Source: JBJXHC01 sp046160825
GTDB taxonomy: Bacteria; Bacteroidota; Ignavibacteria; UBA10030; UBA6906
Length of the DNA stretch: 17,245 nt
Direction of reading: 5' to 3'
Assembly (NCBI GenBank): GCA_046160825.1
Contig: JBJXHC010000015.1
Coordinates: 1 to 17,245 of the forward strand
Positions within the stretch are counted from its first letter, which is position 1; every line of letters starts with the position of its first letter. Below, one piece after another: positions 6,498-14,338 of the stretch. The position numbers were made by a program, and so were the translations under genes. The notes under the pieces are model-generated. The model was not told the origin of the DNA. It saw only the letters and a list, made by a program, of their open reading frames with translations, and searched no databases.

Positions 6498-7994
6498 TTA
6501 CGGCGTCCCAAATATTGCCACAGACGCCTGCGCCAACTCTACGAGAGGAGTGAAGTACAGTCCGAGAAGAATCGTCGGCACGAGAAGCACGAGTATCACA
6601 ACAACCTGCAATTTCCCCACCACAAACTCACCCCCACCCTGATCCGAAGAACGCAGGTACATGTTCCTGAAGACCCGCACATAGTAGTAGAGCGAAATAA
6701 CACTATTCAGGGCTCCTACAATCGCCAGCCAGATCCATCCACTATTGACGAGTGCTGCAAAGAGATACAGTTTGCCAATGAAGCCTGCCGTTGGTGGAAG
6801 TCCCGTGAGCGATACCAGAAAGACGGCAAGAGCAAACGACAGGAACGGCGCTTTTGCCGCGAGGCCTTTGTAGTCTTCGATGTCCTCGCTGCCCGTCTTG
6901 TTGGCAACCAGCATCACCACATAGAACGCACCGAAATTCATGAACAGGTAGACGATGAAGTAGACCATGATCGCCGCAAGTCCCTCGTTGCTCAGCACCA
7001 CAACGCCCATCAGCATATAGCCTGCGTGTGCGATACTCGAATAAGCAAGCAGGCGCTTGAGGTTGTTTTGCCAGATTGCAACCAGATTTCCCAGCGTCAT
7101 TGTCAGAACTGAAATAACCGCCACAAGTTTATACCATTCAAACCCTTGCAACGTTGCCCAGGTGCCGACAGGCAGCGTCGCCACGCTCGAGTCGATGAAT
7201 GTCACCTTGAAGAACCGGATCATCATCGCAAAGCCTGCTGCTTTCGATGCGACGGAGAGGAACGCCGTGATCGTGATCGGAGCGCCTTCATACACATCGG
7301 GCGTCCAGAAATGAAACGGAACAGCAGAAATCTTATACCCAAAACCCGCCATCGTGAGGATGCCTGCAATCAGCAATCCCAGGTTGCTCACTGATCCCGT
7401 GACCAGCAACTGGTTGATCGCATAGAGGTCAAGCGATCCCGTGAGTCCGTACAGTATTGAAATCCCGTACAACATCAACCCCGAGGAAAGCGCTCCGTAA
7501 ATAACGTACTTCAGGGACGCCTCGCTGGAGTCGGGTGCCTCGCGCGTGTAACCCGAAAGGATGTAGGAGGAAAAACTTGTCAATTCCATTGCAAGGTACA
7601 TCATCAACAGGTTGGTCGATCCCGCCATCAACATCATACCGAGGGTCAATCCGGGGAGTAACGCATAGTACTCACCAAGCTTCCGTCCCGGTGAATTGAG
7701 CTCGGAAGATCCAAGAGAGAATACCGTAACGATGATTGCCGAAAGAATAATAATCAGCTTGAAGAACAGGGCAAACGGATCCACCGCAATCATGTTGCTG
7801 AAGATTGACAAATTCATTCCAGCCTGACCCAGCACGAACACACCGGTAAGGATAAATCCCACCATGACAATAGTTGCCACCACAACCGGCGTCCTGCGGA
7901 AGATCAGATCGGCAATGATCGCAACAAGCAATGTTCCGGTCAGCGTCAATTCCGGAACAAAGGAACCAAGGTCTTTGAGAATAAGCTCGCCCAT
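6498..7994 (-). CDS. nuoN: NADH-quinone oxidoreductase subunit N (complex I, antiporter-like)
   Basis: Last gene of the nuo operon, 498 residues and almost entirely hydrophobic, about 14 transmembrane helices in the inner membrane. NuoN is one of three antiporter-like proton-pumping subunits and lies closest to the connecting subunits J/K/H. Key proton-path residues are visible: Glu137 in YLAMELTSFSSY, Lys221 in GFGYKISAVPFHFW, Lys251 in SVASKAAGF and Lys313 in NLKRLLAYSSIAHAGYM. The motif FHFWTPDVYEGAP (228-239) is diagnostic for subunit N as opposed to M or L. The start is 5 bp beyond the nuoM stop, consistent with coupled translation. Length and C-terminus are normal. Confidence 0.97.
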   Translation of the reverse strand: MGELILKDLGSFVPELTLTGTLLVAIIADLIFRRTPVVVATIVMVGFILTGVFVLGQAGMNLSIFSNMIAVDPFALFFKLIIILSAIIVTVFSLGSSELNSPGRKLGEYYALLPGLTLGMMLMAGSTNLLMMYLAMELTSFSSYILSGYTREAPDSSEASLKYVIYGALSSGLMLYGISILYGLTGSLDLYAINQLLVTGSVSNLGLLIAGILTMAGFGYKISAVPFHFWTPDVYEGAPITITAFLSVASKAAGFAMMIRFFKVTFIDSSVATLPVGTWATLQGFEWYKLVAVISVLTMTLGNLVAIWQNNLKRLLAYSSIAHAGYMLMGVVVLSNEGLAAIMVYFIVYLFMNFGAFYVVMLVANKTGSEDIEDYKGLAAKAPFLSFALAVFLVSLTGLPPTAGFIGKLYLFAALVNSGWIWLAIVGALNSVISLYYYVRVFRNMYLRSSDQGGGEFVVGKLQVVVILVLLVPTILLGLYFTPLVELAQASVAIFGTP

Positions 7995-7999
7995 GGCGC

Positions 8000-9655
8000 T
8001 TAGTTAATCCCCATCATAGTTGCCTTGCCGGCGTTTTGCAACAACTCTGCAAGGTGATTGAGCGACGTATTCATCAGATCAAGAACGGGCGAAGGATAAA
8101 TGCCAAGGAAGATGACAATGATCGCAAGAGGCACCAGCATTACCATCTCACGTCCGTCCATATCCGTCAGGTTTTTCCATTTCTCAGGCAACGTACCAAG
8201 GAACACCCGTTGCAGCACCCAGAGCATGTAGCCAGCCGTCAATACGATGGTAATGGCAGCGATGATCGTAAGCCAGCGGAATGTCTGGAATGCACCAAGC
8301 AGCGAGAATGCCTCGCTGATGAAACCGCTGAGGCCGGGCAGCCCGAGAGCCGCAAAGAACGCAATCACCATGATCCCCGAGTATTTCGGCATCTGGTTCA
8401 TCAATCCGCCGAACTCATTCACGCCACGCGTGTGCGCCCTGTCGTAGATAACGCCCACGATAAGGAAGAGCATTGCAGTGATTGTTCCATGGTTAAACAT
8501 CTGGAACACCGCCCCCATCATCCCCTGTGTATTCATCGAGGCCATGCCGAGAACAACAACACCCATGTGACTGATGCTCGAATACGCTATCAGCTTTTTG
8601 ATGTCCGTTTGGGCCATGGCTACCAGTGCGCCGTACACCATGCTGATAACACCGAGGAGTGCGAGGTGCCACGCGAAATGCACCATCGCATCCGGGAACA
8701 TGGGGAAACTGATGCGCAGCATGCCGTAGGCTCCGAGTTTCAAGAGCACGCCCGCCAGAATCACGCTGATGGGTGTTGGCGCCTCCACGTGTGCGTCAGG
8801 CAGCCATGTGTGGAATGGGAAGATAGGAACCTTGATGGCGAACCCGACAAAGAGTGCGACGTATGCCCAATAGCGCCACGTGGTATCGAGTCCGGCAAGC
8901 AGGGAGTCCGGCGCAAAGTTTCCAGGGTCCATCATCGCCAGCATGTTGAACGTATAAATTTTCTCCAGTCCTTCCATTCCGCGTTGCGTTGCCTCGGCCA
9001 CTGAAAGCGTTACTCCCGATGGATCGAGATAGACGTTCACGCTGAAATACAATGCGATCATTGCCAGCAACATCAACACACTGCCGAACAGTGTATAGAG
9101 GAAGAACTTGATTGCCGCATATTCACGACGCGGGCCACCCCAAATGCCGATGAGAAAATACATCGGCAACAACATCACTTCCCAGAAGACATAGAAAAGG
9201 AAAAAATCCATCGCCACAAACACACCCATCATACCGGTATCCAACAACAGCAAAAGGGCAAAATATCCCTTCACCGATTTTTCAATCTTCCATGAAGAAA
9301 TCACGGCGATGAAACTGATGAGACCGGTCAACAACACCATCGAGACACTCAGACCATCAATGCCAAGGAAGTATTCAATGTGAACACGTCCGAACCAGGC
9401 AACACTCTTGATATCAATCCATGTGGCCTTCTCCACGAACTGCATCCCGTCGAGCGTGTTGATTCCGGCAAGACTCTTGTCGAAGTTCAGGGTAACGACA
9501 ATCGCCGTGATTAATTGAAGCCCGACGATTCCAAGCGCCGTCCACCGGATGGTGTCCCTCCCATCCTTGGGAAGGAGCAGGACAATCACCATTCCAATAA
9601 CCGGCAGGAATGTCACCCAGCTCAGAATACCGATACCAAATAATGAGAAATCCAT
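8000..9655 (-). CDS. nuoM: NADH-quinone oxidoreductase subunit M (complex I, antiporter-like)
   Basis: A 551-residue inner-membrane subunit of about 14 helices, the middle proton-pumping antiporter-like module. Diagnostic stretches are VFWEVMLLPMYFLIGIWGG (Glu159, the conserved charged residue in helix 5), GFAIKVPIFPFHTWLPDAHVEAPTP (Lys275), ILAGVLLKLGAYGMLR (Lys306) and IKKLIAYSSISHMG. It is longer than the roughly 510 residues of E. coli NuoM, mainly because of an extended loop at about 208-258 between helices. The start at 9655 has a strong ribosome binding site, AAGGAGGA, 10 nt upstream. The 43-bp gap from nuoL also holds a small hairpin. Confidence 0.97.
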   Translation of the reverse strand: MDFSLFGIGILSWVTFLPVIGMVIVLLLPKDGRDTIRWTALGIVGLQLITAIVVTLNFDKSLAGINTLDGMQFVEKATWIDIKSVAWFGRVHIEYFLGIDGLSVSMVLLTGLISFIAVISSWKIEKSVKGYFALLLLLDTGMMGVFVAMDFFLFYVFWEVMLLPMYFLIGIWGGPRREYAAIKFFLYTLFGSVLMLLAMIALYFSVNVYLDPSGVTLSVAEATQRGMEGLEKIYTFNMLAMMDPGNFAPDSLLAGLDTTWRYWAYVALFVGFAIKVPIFPFHTWLPDAHVEAPTPISVILAGVLLKLGAYGMLRISFPMFPDAMVHFAWHLALLGVISMVYGALVAMAQTDIKKLIAYSSISHMGVVVLGMASMNTQGMMGAVFQMFNHGTITAMLFLIVGVIYDRAHTRGVNEFGGLMNQMPKYSGIMVIAFFAALGLPGLSGFISEAFSLLGAFQTFRWLTIIAAITIVLTAGYMLWVLQRVFLGTLPEKWKNLTDMDGREMVMLVPLAIIVIFLGIYPSPVLDLMNTSLNHLAELLQNAGKATMMGIN

Positions 9656-9685
9656 TCAGTCTCTATCCTCCTTACGTGCAGAGAA

Positions 9686-9700
9686 AGCCGTGTTCCGGCT
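9686..9700 (-). other. Small hairpin at the nuoL/nuoM junction
   Basis: AGCCG and CGGCT form a 5-bp stem with a 5-nt loop that overlaps the nuoL stop codon. No T-tract follows, so it is unlikely to terminate transcription. It might limit readthrough or stabilise RNA ends. Confidence 0.3.
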
Positions 9701-11771
9701 ATACCAATCGAAACACAAAATAAAAGATCATTACACTGATCACCACAAACATCAAATACGTCTGAACTTTTCCGGTCTGGAATTTCCGGAGTATCAAACC
9801 ACTGAATCCTGAAAGATATGCGGTCAGGTTCACAAACCCGTCGATAACGATGGAATCGAACTTGCCGCTGATGAACGCCACTGTTTTCGTTGTTGTACCA
9901 CTGCCGTTCACCAACCCATCCACAATTTTCTCGTCGAACCACCTCAGCATATTCGTCCACGCCAGCGTCCCTCCCACCACAACACCGTTGTACAATTCAT
10001 CGAAGTACCATTTGTTGAGCAGGAACTTGTGTATCCCCGGCATGCTTCCGGCGACCGCATCAGCGTTGATTTTTTTCCATTGGTACGTGGCAAACGCGAT
10101 GAGAATGCCAAGACCTGCAACGAGAAGCGAGAGCACCATCGCTGTCGTGTGTGAATGGTGGACTGCTTCTTCGAAGATTGCGGTTGATGCTGCGGCAACA
10201 GATGCGGGCACCACTGTGTCGGGACGTTCCGCGGCTTTCATCACCCAACCCTCAGCAGCACCGAAGGGATTCATACTGAAGACAAAGAACAACGACAGCA
10301 CTGCCAGAATCATCAAGGGCACTGTCATGACTTTCGGTGACTCATGGATATGATCGAGTCTGTGCGGGTCTGCATGCTTGCCATGGAACGTCAATATCAC
10401 CACACGAAACATATAAAACGCTGTGAGTCCCGCAACAAGAAACCCGACAATGGGAATCAGCATGTGTCCGGTGAGTCCGTTGAACGCGAGGGTTCCCGCC
10501 AGGATCTCATCCTTGCTCATGAAGCCGGAAGTCAGCGGCACACCGGAGATCGCAAGCGTATAGATGATGAACGTCCAGTATGTCACAGGCATCTTCGACT
10601 TCAGTCCGCCCATGTTGCGAACATCCTGCGGATCGGTGTGATGATCATGTGCATGGTGCAGGGCGTGATGCATTCCATGAATCACAGAGCCGGAGCCAAG
10701 GAAAAGCCCCGCTTTGAACATCGCGTGCGTGACGAGATGAAAGAACCCTGCCGCGTACGCTCCCACACCCATGGCCATCACCATGTACCCCAACTGACTG
10801 ATGGTTGAGTAGGCCAGCACTTTCTTAATATCATTTTGCGCAATGGCAATCGTTGCCGAGATGAACGCCGTGATTGCACCAATGTACGCTATTGCTGTCA
10901 GGGCATCTGCCGTCATCAATGGAAATGTTCGAGCCACGAGATACACGCCCGCAGCCACCATGGTCGCAGCATGAATCAACGCGCTCACAGGCGTCGGACC
11001 TTCCATCGCGTCGGGCAACCAGACATGCAACGGGAACTGCGCCGACTTGCCCACAGCCCCGCAGAAGATCAACACACCCGCAGCGGTAAGCCATCCTTCG
11101 CTGCCATACGGGATCGTTCCGGAATTGATGCCTTCGAAGATTTCATTGAGGCCGAACGTGTGGAATGTTGCAAACAGAATCATGATACCCGCAAAGAATC
11201 CCACATCACCAACACGATTCACAATGAACGCCTTCATCGAAGCATTCGTGGCGCTCTTCTTTTCATACCAGTGGCCGATGAGGAGATACGAACTGAGACC
11301 GACCAATTCCCATCCCACATACAACAGGAACAGGTTGTTTGCCAGGACGATCATCAACATCGAGAACGAGAAAATGCCGAGATAGGCAAAGTAGCGGCTG
11401 TACCGGATGTCGCCCTGCATGTATCCGATGGAGAAGAAATGCACCAGCGTGCTCACCAGCGTCACCACCACAAGCATGATAGCGGTAAGGTTGTCGATGG
11501 CAATGCCGAGCACAATTTTGAGCGGACCGATGCCGGGGACGTTCTGGAAATCCACCCAGGTGAAATTGAGCGACAGGGTTTCGTCGTGATAGTGGCCGAT
11601 TTTCTGCACCAACACGGTTATCGCGAGCACCAACGCTGCCGAGATAATAGCTGTCTCAAGCCAGTCGCCTTGTCGCGGCAACCTCTTGCCGAAGAAAATC
11701 ATCAGCACGAAGCCGAAGAGCGGCAACAGGAGAACCAGTATCGAAAGTGTCAGTAGTGAATCCGCGGACAT
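9699..11771 (-). CDS. nuoL: NADH-quinone oxidoreductase subunit L (complex I, antiporter-like)
   Basis: A 690-residue distal proton-pumping subunit of the inner membrane with about 16 helices, including the C-terminal extension that runs as a lateral helix along M and N. Conserved residues are Glu155 in YVGWELVGLSSYLLIGHWYEK, Lys242 in AVGKSAQFPLHVWLPDAMEGPTPVSALIHAAT, and the helix 12 region HLVTHAMFKAGLFL (His349, Lys353). A His-rich insertion, HGMHHALHHAHDHH (365-378), sits between SVIH and DVRNMGGL, where E. coli NuoL has only a few residues. A hydrophilic loop at about 507-535 precedes the helices leading to the C-terminal extension. The start at 11771 is 1 bp beyond the nuoK stop, so translation is probably coupled. 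Confidence 0.97.
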   Translation of the reverse strand: MSADSLLTLSILVLLLPLFGFVLMIFFGKRLPRQGDWLETAIISAALVLAITVLVQKIGHYHDETLSLNFTWVDFQNVPGIGPLKIVLGIAIDNLTAIMLVVVTLVSTLVHFFSIGYMQGDIRYSRYFAYLGIFSFSMLMIVLANNLFLLYVGWELVGLSSYLLIGHWYEKKSATNASMKAFIVNRVGDVGFFAGIMILFATFHTFGLNEIFEGINSGTIPYGSEGWLTAAGVLIFCGAVGKSAQFPLHVWLPDAMEGPTPVSALIHAATMVAAGVYLVARTFPLMTADALTAIAYIGAITAFISATIAIAQNDIKKVLAYSTISQLGYMVMAMGVGAYAAGFFHLVTHAMFKAGLFLGSGSVIHGMHHALHHAHDHHTDPQDVRNMGGLKSKMPVTYWTFIIYTLAISGVPLTSGFMSKDEILAGTLAFNGLTGHMLIPIVGFLVAGLTAFYMFRVVILTFHGKHADPHRLDHIHESPKVMTVPLMILAVLSLFFVFSMNPFGAAEGWVMKAAERPDTVVPASVAAASTAIFEEAVHHSHTTAMVLSLLVAGLGILIAFATYQWKKINADAVAGSMPGIHKFLLNKWYFDELYNGVVVGGTLAWTNMLRWFDEKIVDGLVNGSGTTTKTVAFISGKFDSIVIDGFVNLTAYLSGFSGLILRKFQTGKVQTYLMFVVISVMIFYFVFRLV

Positions 11772-11772
11772 G

Positions 11773-12117
11773 CTATTCTTTCAGGTTACTCACTTCGTCA
11801 ATATTCACAGTTTGGAAGCGGTGGTAAATATTCAGAACGATTGCCAGTGCAATTGCAGCCTCAGCCGCAGCGAGAATGATGACAAACACTGCCGCCGCCT
11901 GGCCGTCGAGATTCATGCCGCCATACCGCGAGAAGGCAATCAGGTTGATATTGGCTGCGTTCAGGATCAACTCGACGCTCATCAGAACGAGGATGGCATT
12001 CCTGCGCGTCATCATGCCGTAGATCCCGAGTGAAAAAAGGAAAGCGCTCACGATCAGGAAGTGTGCAAGCTGGACGTTCGGCAGCCATTGGAAAAAATCG
12101 TTGAAGAAGGCTTCCAT
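11773..12117 (-). CDS. nuoK: NADH-quinone oxidoreductase subunit K (complex I)
   Basis: A 114-residue inner-membrane subunit with three transmembrane helices that links the quinone site to the antiporter-like pumps. The two membrane glutamates of the family are present: Glu49 in LMSVELILNAANINL and Glu86 in ILAAAEAAIALAIVL. The N-terminus (MEAFFNDFFQWLPNVQ) and C-terminus (VNIDEVSNLKE) are slightly longer than in the 100-residue E. coli protein. It starts 1 bp after the nuoJ stop, with AAGGGAAGGTG inside the end of nuoJ as the ribosome binding site. Confidence 0.97.
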   Translation of the reverse strand: MEAFFNDFFQWLPNVQLAHFLIVSAFLFSLGIYGMMTRRNAILVLMSVELILNAANINLIAFSRYGGMNLDGQAAAVFVIILAAAEAAIALAIVLNIYHRFQTVNIDEVSNLKE

Positions 12118-12118
12118 A

Positions 12119-12622
12119 CTACACCTTCCCTTCTCGTCGTGATATCATCGCCGCACCAACCAATGCAACAAGGAGAACAACAGAGGCAATCTCGAATGGC
12201 AACAGGTAGCTTGTCAGCAACATCTCGCCAATCGCCGGCGTGGTCGTCGTGAGCGGTGATGGCGGGGCTTCCACGCTCTTCCATGTGGAATAAAACATTC
12301 CGCTCAACGAGCCTGCAACCAGCGCAACCACAAGCAACGCCGGCACGGTATGCACTGTGCCCGTTTTCAAATCGACGTTGATGACCTTGTTGGTAAGCAT
12401 GACGCCGAAGAGCAACAGGACAAGAATGCCGCCCACGTAAATCAATATCTGGGTGACAGCAAGGAAATCCGCGCTGAGCAAAACATACAGTCCCGCAACG
12501 CCAAAAAAGGTAAACAACAGCGAGAATGCTGAATAGACGATGTTCTTCGAGAATACTACAACGAAGGCCGAGAAGACCGTGATGAAGGCAAAGAGATAAA
12601 AGACGATATCAAATAATTCCAT
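12119..12622 (-). CDS. nuoJ: NADH-quinone oxidoreductase subunit J (complex I)
   Basis: A 167-residue inner-membrane subunit with five transmembrane helices. The third helix region ILIYVGGILVLLLFGVMLTN carries the conserved Tyr-Gly-Gly segment that forms the pi-bulge linked to coupling in complex I. A polar, Thr/Pro-rich loop (about 117-130, VEAPPSPLTTTTP) precedes the final helix SYLLPFEIASVVLLVALVGA, which is the usual NuoJ ending. It starts 5 bp beyond the nuoI stop and its stop is 1 bp before nuoK. Confidence 0.96.
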   Translation of the reverse strand: MELFDIVFYLFAFITVFSAFVVVFSKNIVYSAFSLLFTFFGVAGLYVLLSADFLAVTQILIYVGGILVLLLFGVMLTNKVINVDLKTGTVHTVPALLVVALVAGSLSGMFYSTWKSVEAPPSPLTTTTPAIGEMLLTSYLLPFEIASVVLLVALVGAAMISRREGKV

Positions 12623-12627
12623 ACGGA

Positions 12628-13251
12628 CTACGACTTGTTCTCGGGATTGGATGAAGGATCGGCCGGACGCGTCAACGGAGGAAGCGGCTTCCGTGCCGGT
12701 GGTGTCGCTCCGCCTGTTGCCGGCGTTGCAGCCGGAGCTGCGGCTTTCTTTTGGGCCTGTTCTTTTTCATATGTCGCAAGCTTTGACTTGACGGTGTCGA
12801 TCTCAGGCGACGTCATCGTTGAAAAATTATAGTTCAGGTCCTGGCGCTCGTACTCCGAAAATTCATACACATCCGTCATCTTGATGCATTCCGTCGGACA
12901 GGGATAAACGCAGAGCGCACAGTAACAACATTTTGCAATATCGATATCAAAGACGGGCACATACAGTCGCTTCTTCGTTCCCACGGAGGTCAGACCAAGA
13001 TCAACATCCGGCGTGGACTTCAACGTCTCAATGGTAATGCAATTCACCGGGCAAGCCATTGAACACTGGTCGCATCCGATGCAGTCGTCCATATTGACAT
13101 AAAGACGGTTGCGTGCGCGCTCGGGCAGTTTCAGCTTCACGTCCGGATACTGGATGGTCACCGACGGCGTGAACATGTGTCCCCAAGTGATTCTCATTCC
13201 CACGAGAACCGTGGTGATACCTTCCCAAATATTTTTGAAGTACCTGCCCAT
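12628..13251 (-). CDS. nuoI: NADH-quinone oxidoreductase subunit I (complex I, two [4Fe-4S] clusters)
   Basis: A 207-residue peripheral subunit on the cytoplasmic face that carries iron-sulfur clusters N6a and N6b between the input module and cluster N2. Two ferredoxin motifs are intact: C57, C60, C63, C67 (CIGCDQCSMACPVNC) and C108, C111, C114, C118 (CCYCALCVYPCPTEC). The N-terminal amphipathic helix WEGITTVLVGMRITWGHMF anchors it to the membrane arm. After about residue 160 there is a coiled-coil-like EKEQAQKKA segment and then an Ala/Pro/Thr-rich tail to residue 207. E. coli NuoI has 180 residues and no such tail. AGGA lies 5 nt before the start, in the 3-bp gap after nuoH. This subunit could receive electrons directly if NuoEFG is missing. 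Confidence 0.97.
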   Translation of the reverse strand: MGRYFKNIWEGITTVLVGMRITWGHMFTPSVTIQYPDVKLKLPERARNRLYVNMDDCIGCDQCSMACPVNCITIETLKSTPDVDLGLTSVGTKKRLYVPVFDIDIAKCCYCALCVYPCPTECIKMTDVYEFSEYERQDLNYNFSTMTSPEIDTVKSKLATYEKEQAQKKAAAPAATPATGGATPPARKPLPPLTRPADPSSNPENKS

Positions 13252-13254
13252 TTC

Positions 13255-14286
13255 CTAGCTTCCTTGTGCCAGCATGATCCAGAGTCCCACACCAATCATC
13301 ACAGCGAACGAAAATGGAATCAATACCTTCCACCCCACATACATCAATTGATCGACACGCAGTCGTGGCAATGTCCAACGCAACCACATCTGGACGAACA
13401 CAAACCCCATACTCTTTGAAATGAACCAGAACGCTCCCCACAACGGTCCGGACATGGTGTCGCCAAACGGACTATTCCATCCGCCGAAGAACACCGTCGC
13501 CGCGATAGCCGATACCGCAAACATGTTCGCGTACTCGGCAAGGAAGAACAGCGCAAACTTCATCCCGCCGTATTCCGTGTGGTAACCCGCGACAAGTTCC
13601 GACTCGGCCTCAGGAATATCGAACGGTGTGCGGTTTACTTCGGCGAGGGACGCAACGAAATAAATCAGACATGCAATGAAGAGGAGCGGGAATTTCTGGA
13701 AGACGAACCAGTTCCAGAGCCATCCCGATTGCGCCCGGTTGATTTCCTGTAAATCGAATGACCCGACGATCATCACGACTGCAAGCAGTGAGATGGCAAC
13801 GGGGATTTCGTAGCTCACTACCTGTGCAGCCGAACGCATCGCACCGAAGAGTGACCACTTGTTATTGGACGACCAGCCGGCCATCAAAAGCCCGATGACG
13901 ACGAGTGATGAAATGGAAAGGACAAAGAATAGCCCGATGTTGATTTCCGTACCGACATACGCCGCGCTGAACGGGATTGCGGCAAATGCTGCATACGAGC
14001 CGATGAACACAACGAACGGCGCGAGCGTGAACAGAAATTTGTCGGCTGCCGTTGGAATAATATCTTCCTTCTGCATCAGCTTGAGAATATCCGCGATGGT
14101 CTGTGCCCACCCGTGCCAGCCACCGACGCGCATCGGGCCGAGTCGATCCTGCATATGCGCTGCGATTTTTCTTTCCCACCAGACGGCAAACAACGCGAAC
14201 GGAAGAATCCAGAGCAACGGCACAAGCGCCATCAGCACGTAGACCAGAATTTCGTTCTGCAATATGTCGATCAGCAGTTCTTTCAT
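13255..14286 (-). CDS. nuoH: NADH-quinone oxidoreductase subunit H (complex I, quinone chamber)
   Basis: A 343-residue inner-membrane subunit of about eight helices that forms most of the quinone-binding chamber. The first cytoplasmic loop WWERKIAAHMQDRLGPMRVGG (36-56) and ADILKLMQKEDIIP (65-78) are textbook. The acidic loop EVNRTPFDIPEAESELVAGYHTEYGG (216-241) is complete. The final helices contain FVQMWLRWTLPRLRVDQLM (297-315). I start it at 14286 (MKELLID): an in-frame ATG at 14388 would run back through the nuoD end and the heptamer array, giving an Arg-rich leader unlike the family. The start codon follows the last GCGGAA of that array directly. In 14-subunit operons nuoE, F and G lie just upstream; here nuoD is the direct neighbour. 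Confidence 0.96.
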   Translation of the reverse strand: MKELLIDILQNEILVYVLMALVPLLWILPFALFAVWWERKIAAHMQDRLGPMRVGGWHGWAQTIADILKLMQKEDIIPTAADKFLFTLAPFVVFIGSYAAFAAIPFSAAYVGTEINIGLFFVLSISSLVVIGLLMAGWSSNNKWSLFGAMRSAAQVVSYEIPVAISLLAVVMIVGSFDLQEINRAQSGWLWNWFVFQKFPLLFIACLIYFVASLAEVNRTPFDIPEAESELVAGYHTEYGGMKFALFFLAEYANMFAVSAIAATVFFGGWNSPFGDTMSGPLWGAFWFISKSMGFVFVQMWLRWTLPRLRVDQLMYVGWKVLIPFSFAVMIGVGLWIMLAQGS

Positions 14287-14289
14287 TTC

Positions 14290-14324
14290 CGCTTTCCGCG
14301 CTCCGCTTCCCGCTCTCCGCTCTC
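14290..14324 (-). repeat. Degenerate 7-bp tandem array between nuoD and nuoH
   Basis: Five head-to-tail heptamers fill 35 of the 52 bp between the nuoD stop and the nuoH start. On the minus strand the consensus is GRRAGCG. Two units are identical (GAGAGCG), two differ at one or two purine positions, and one has C in place of A at position 4. The periodicity continues into GAA just before the nuoH ATG. The phase is constant with no insertion. Confidence 0.75.
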
Positions 14325-14338
14325 TCCGTTCATAGCTC

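Noticed and set aside
8036..9004. A 322-codon open frame on the plus strand opposite nuoM
   Set aside because: It is exactly antisense to a clear nuoM. Its product is rich in His, Arg, Glu and Gln with no domain, as expected from the complement of membrane-protein codons.
10836..11756. A 306-codon open frame on the plus strand opposite nuoL
   Set aside because: Same reason: antisense to a certain membrane gene, with a charged low-complexity product and no start signal.
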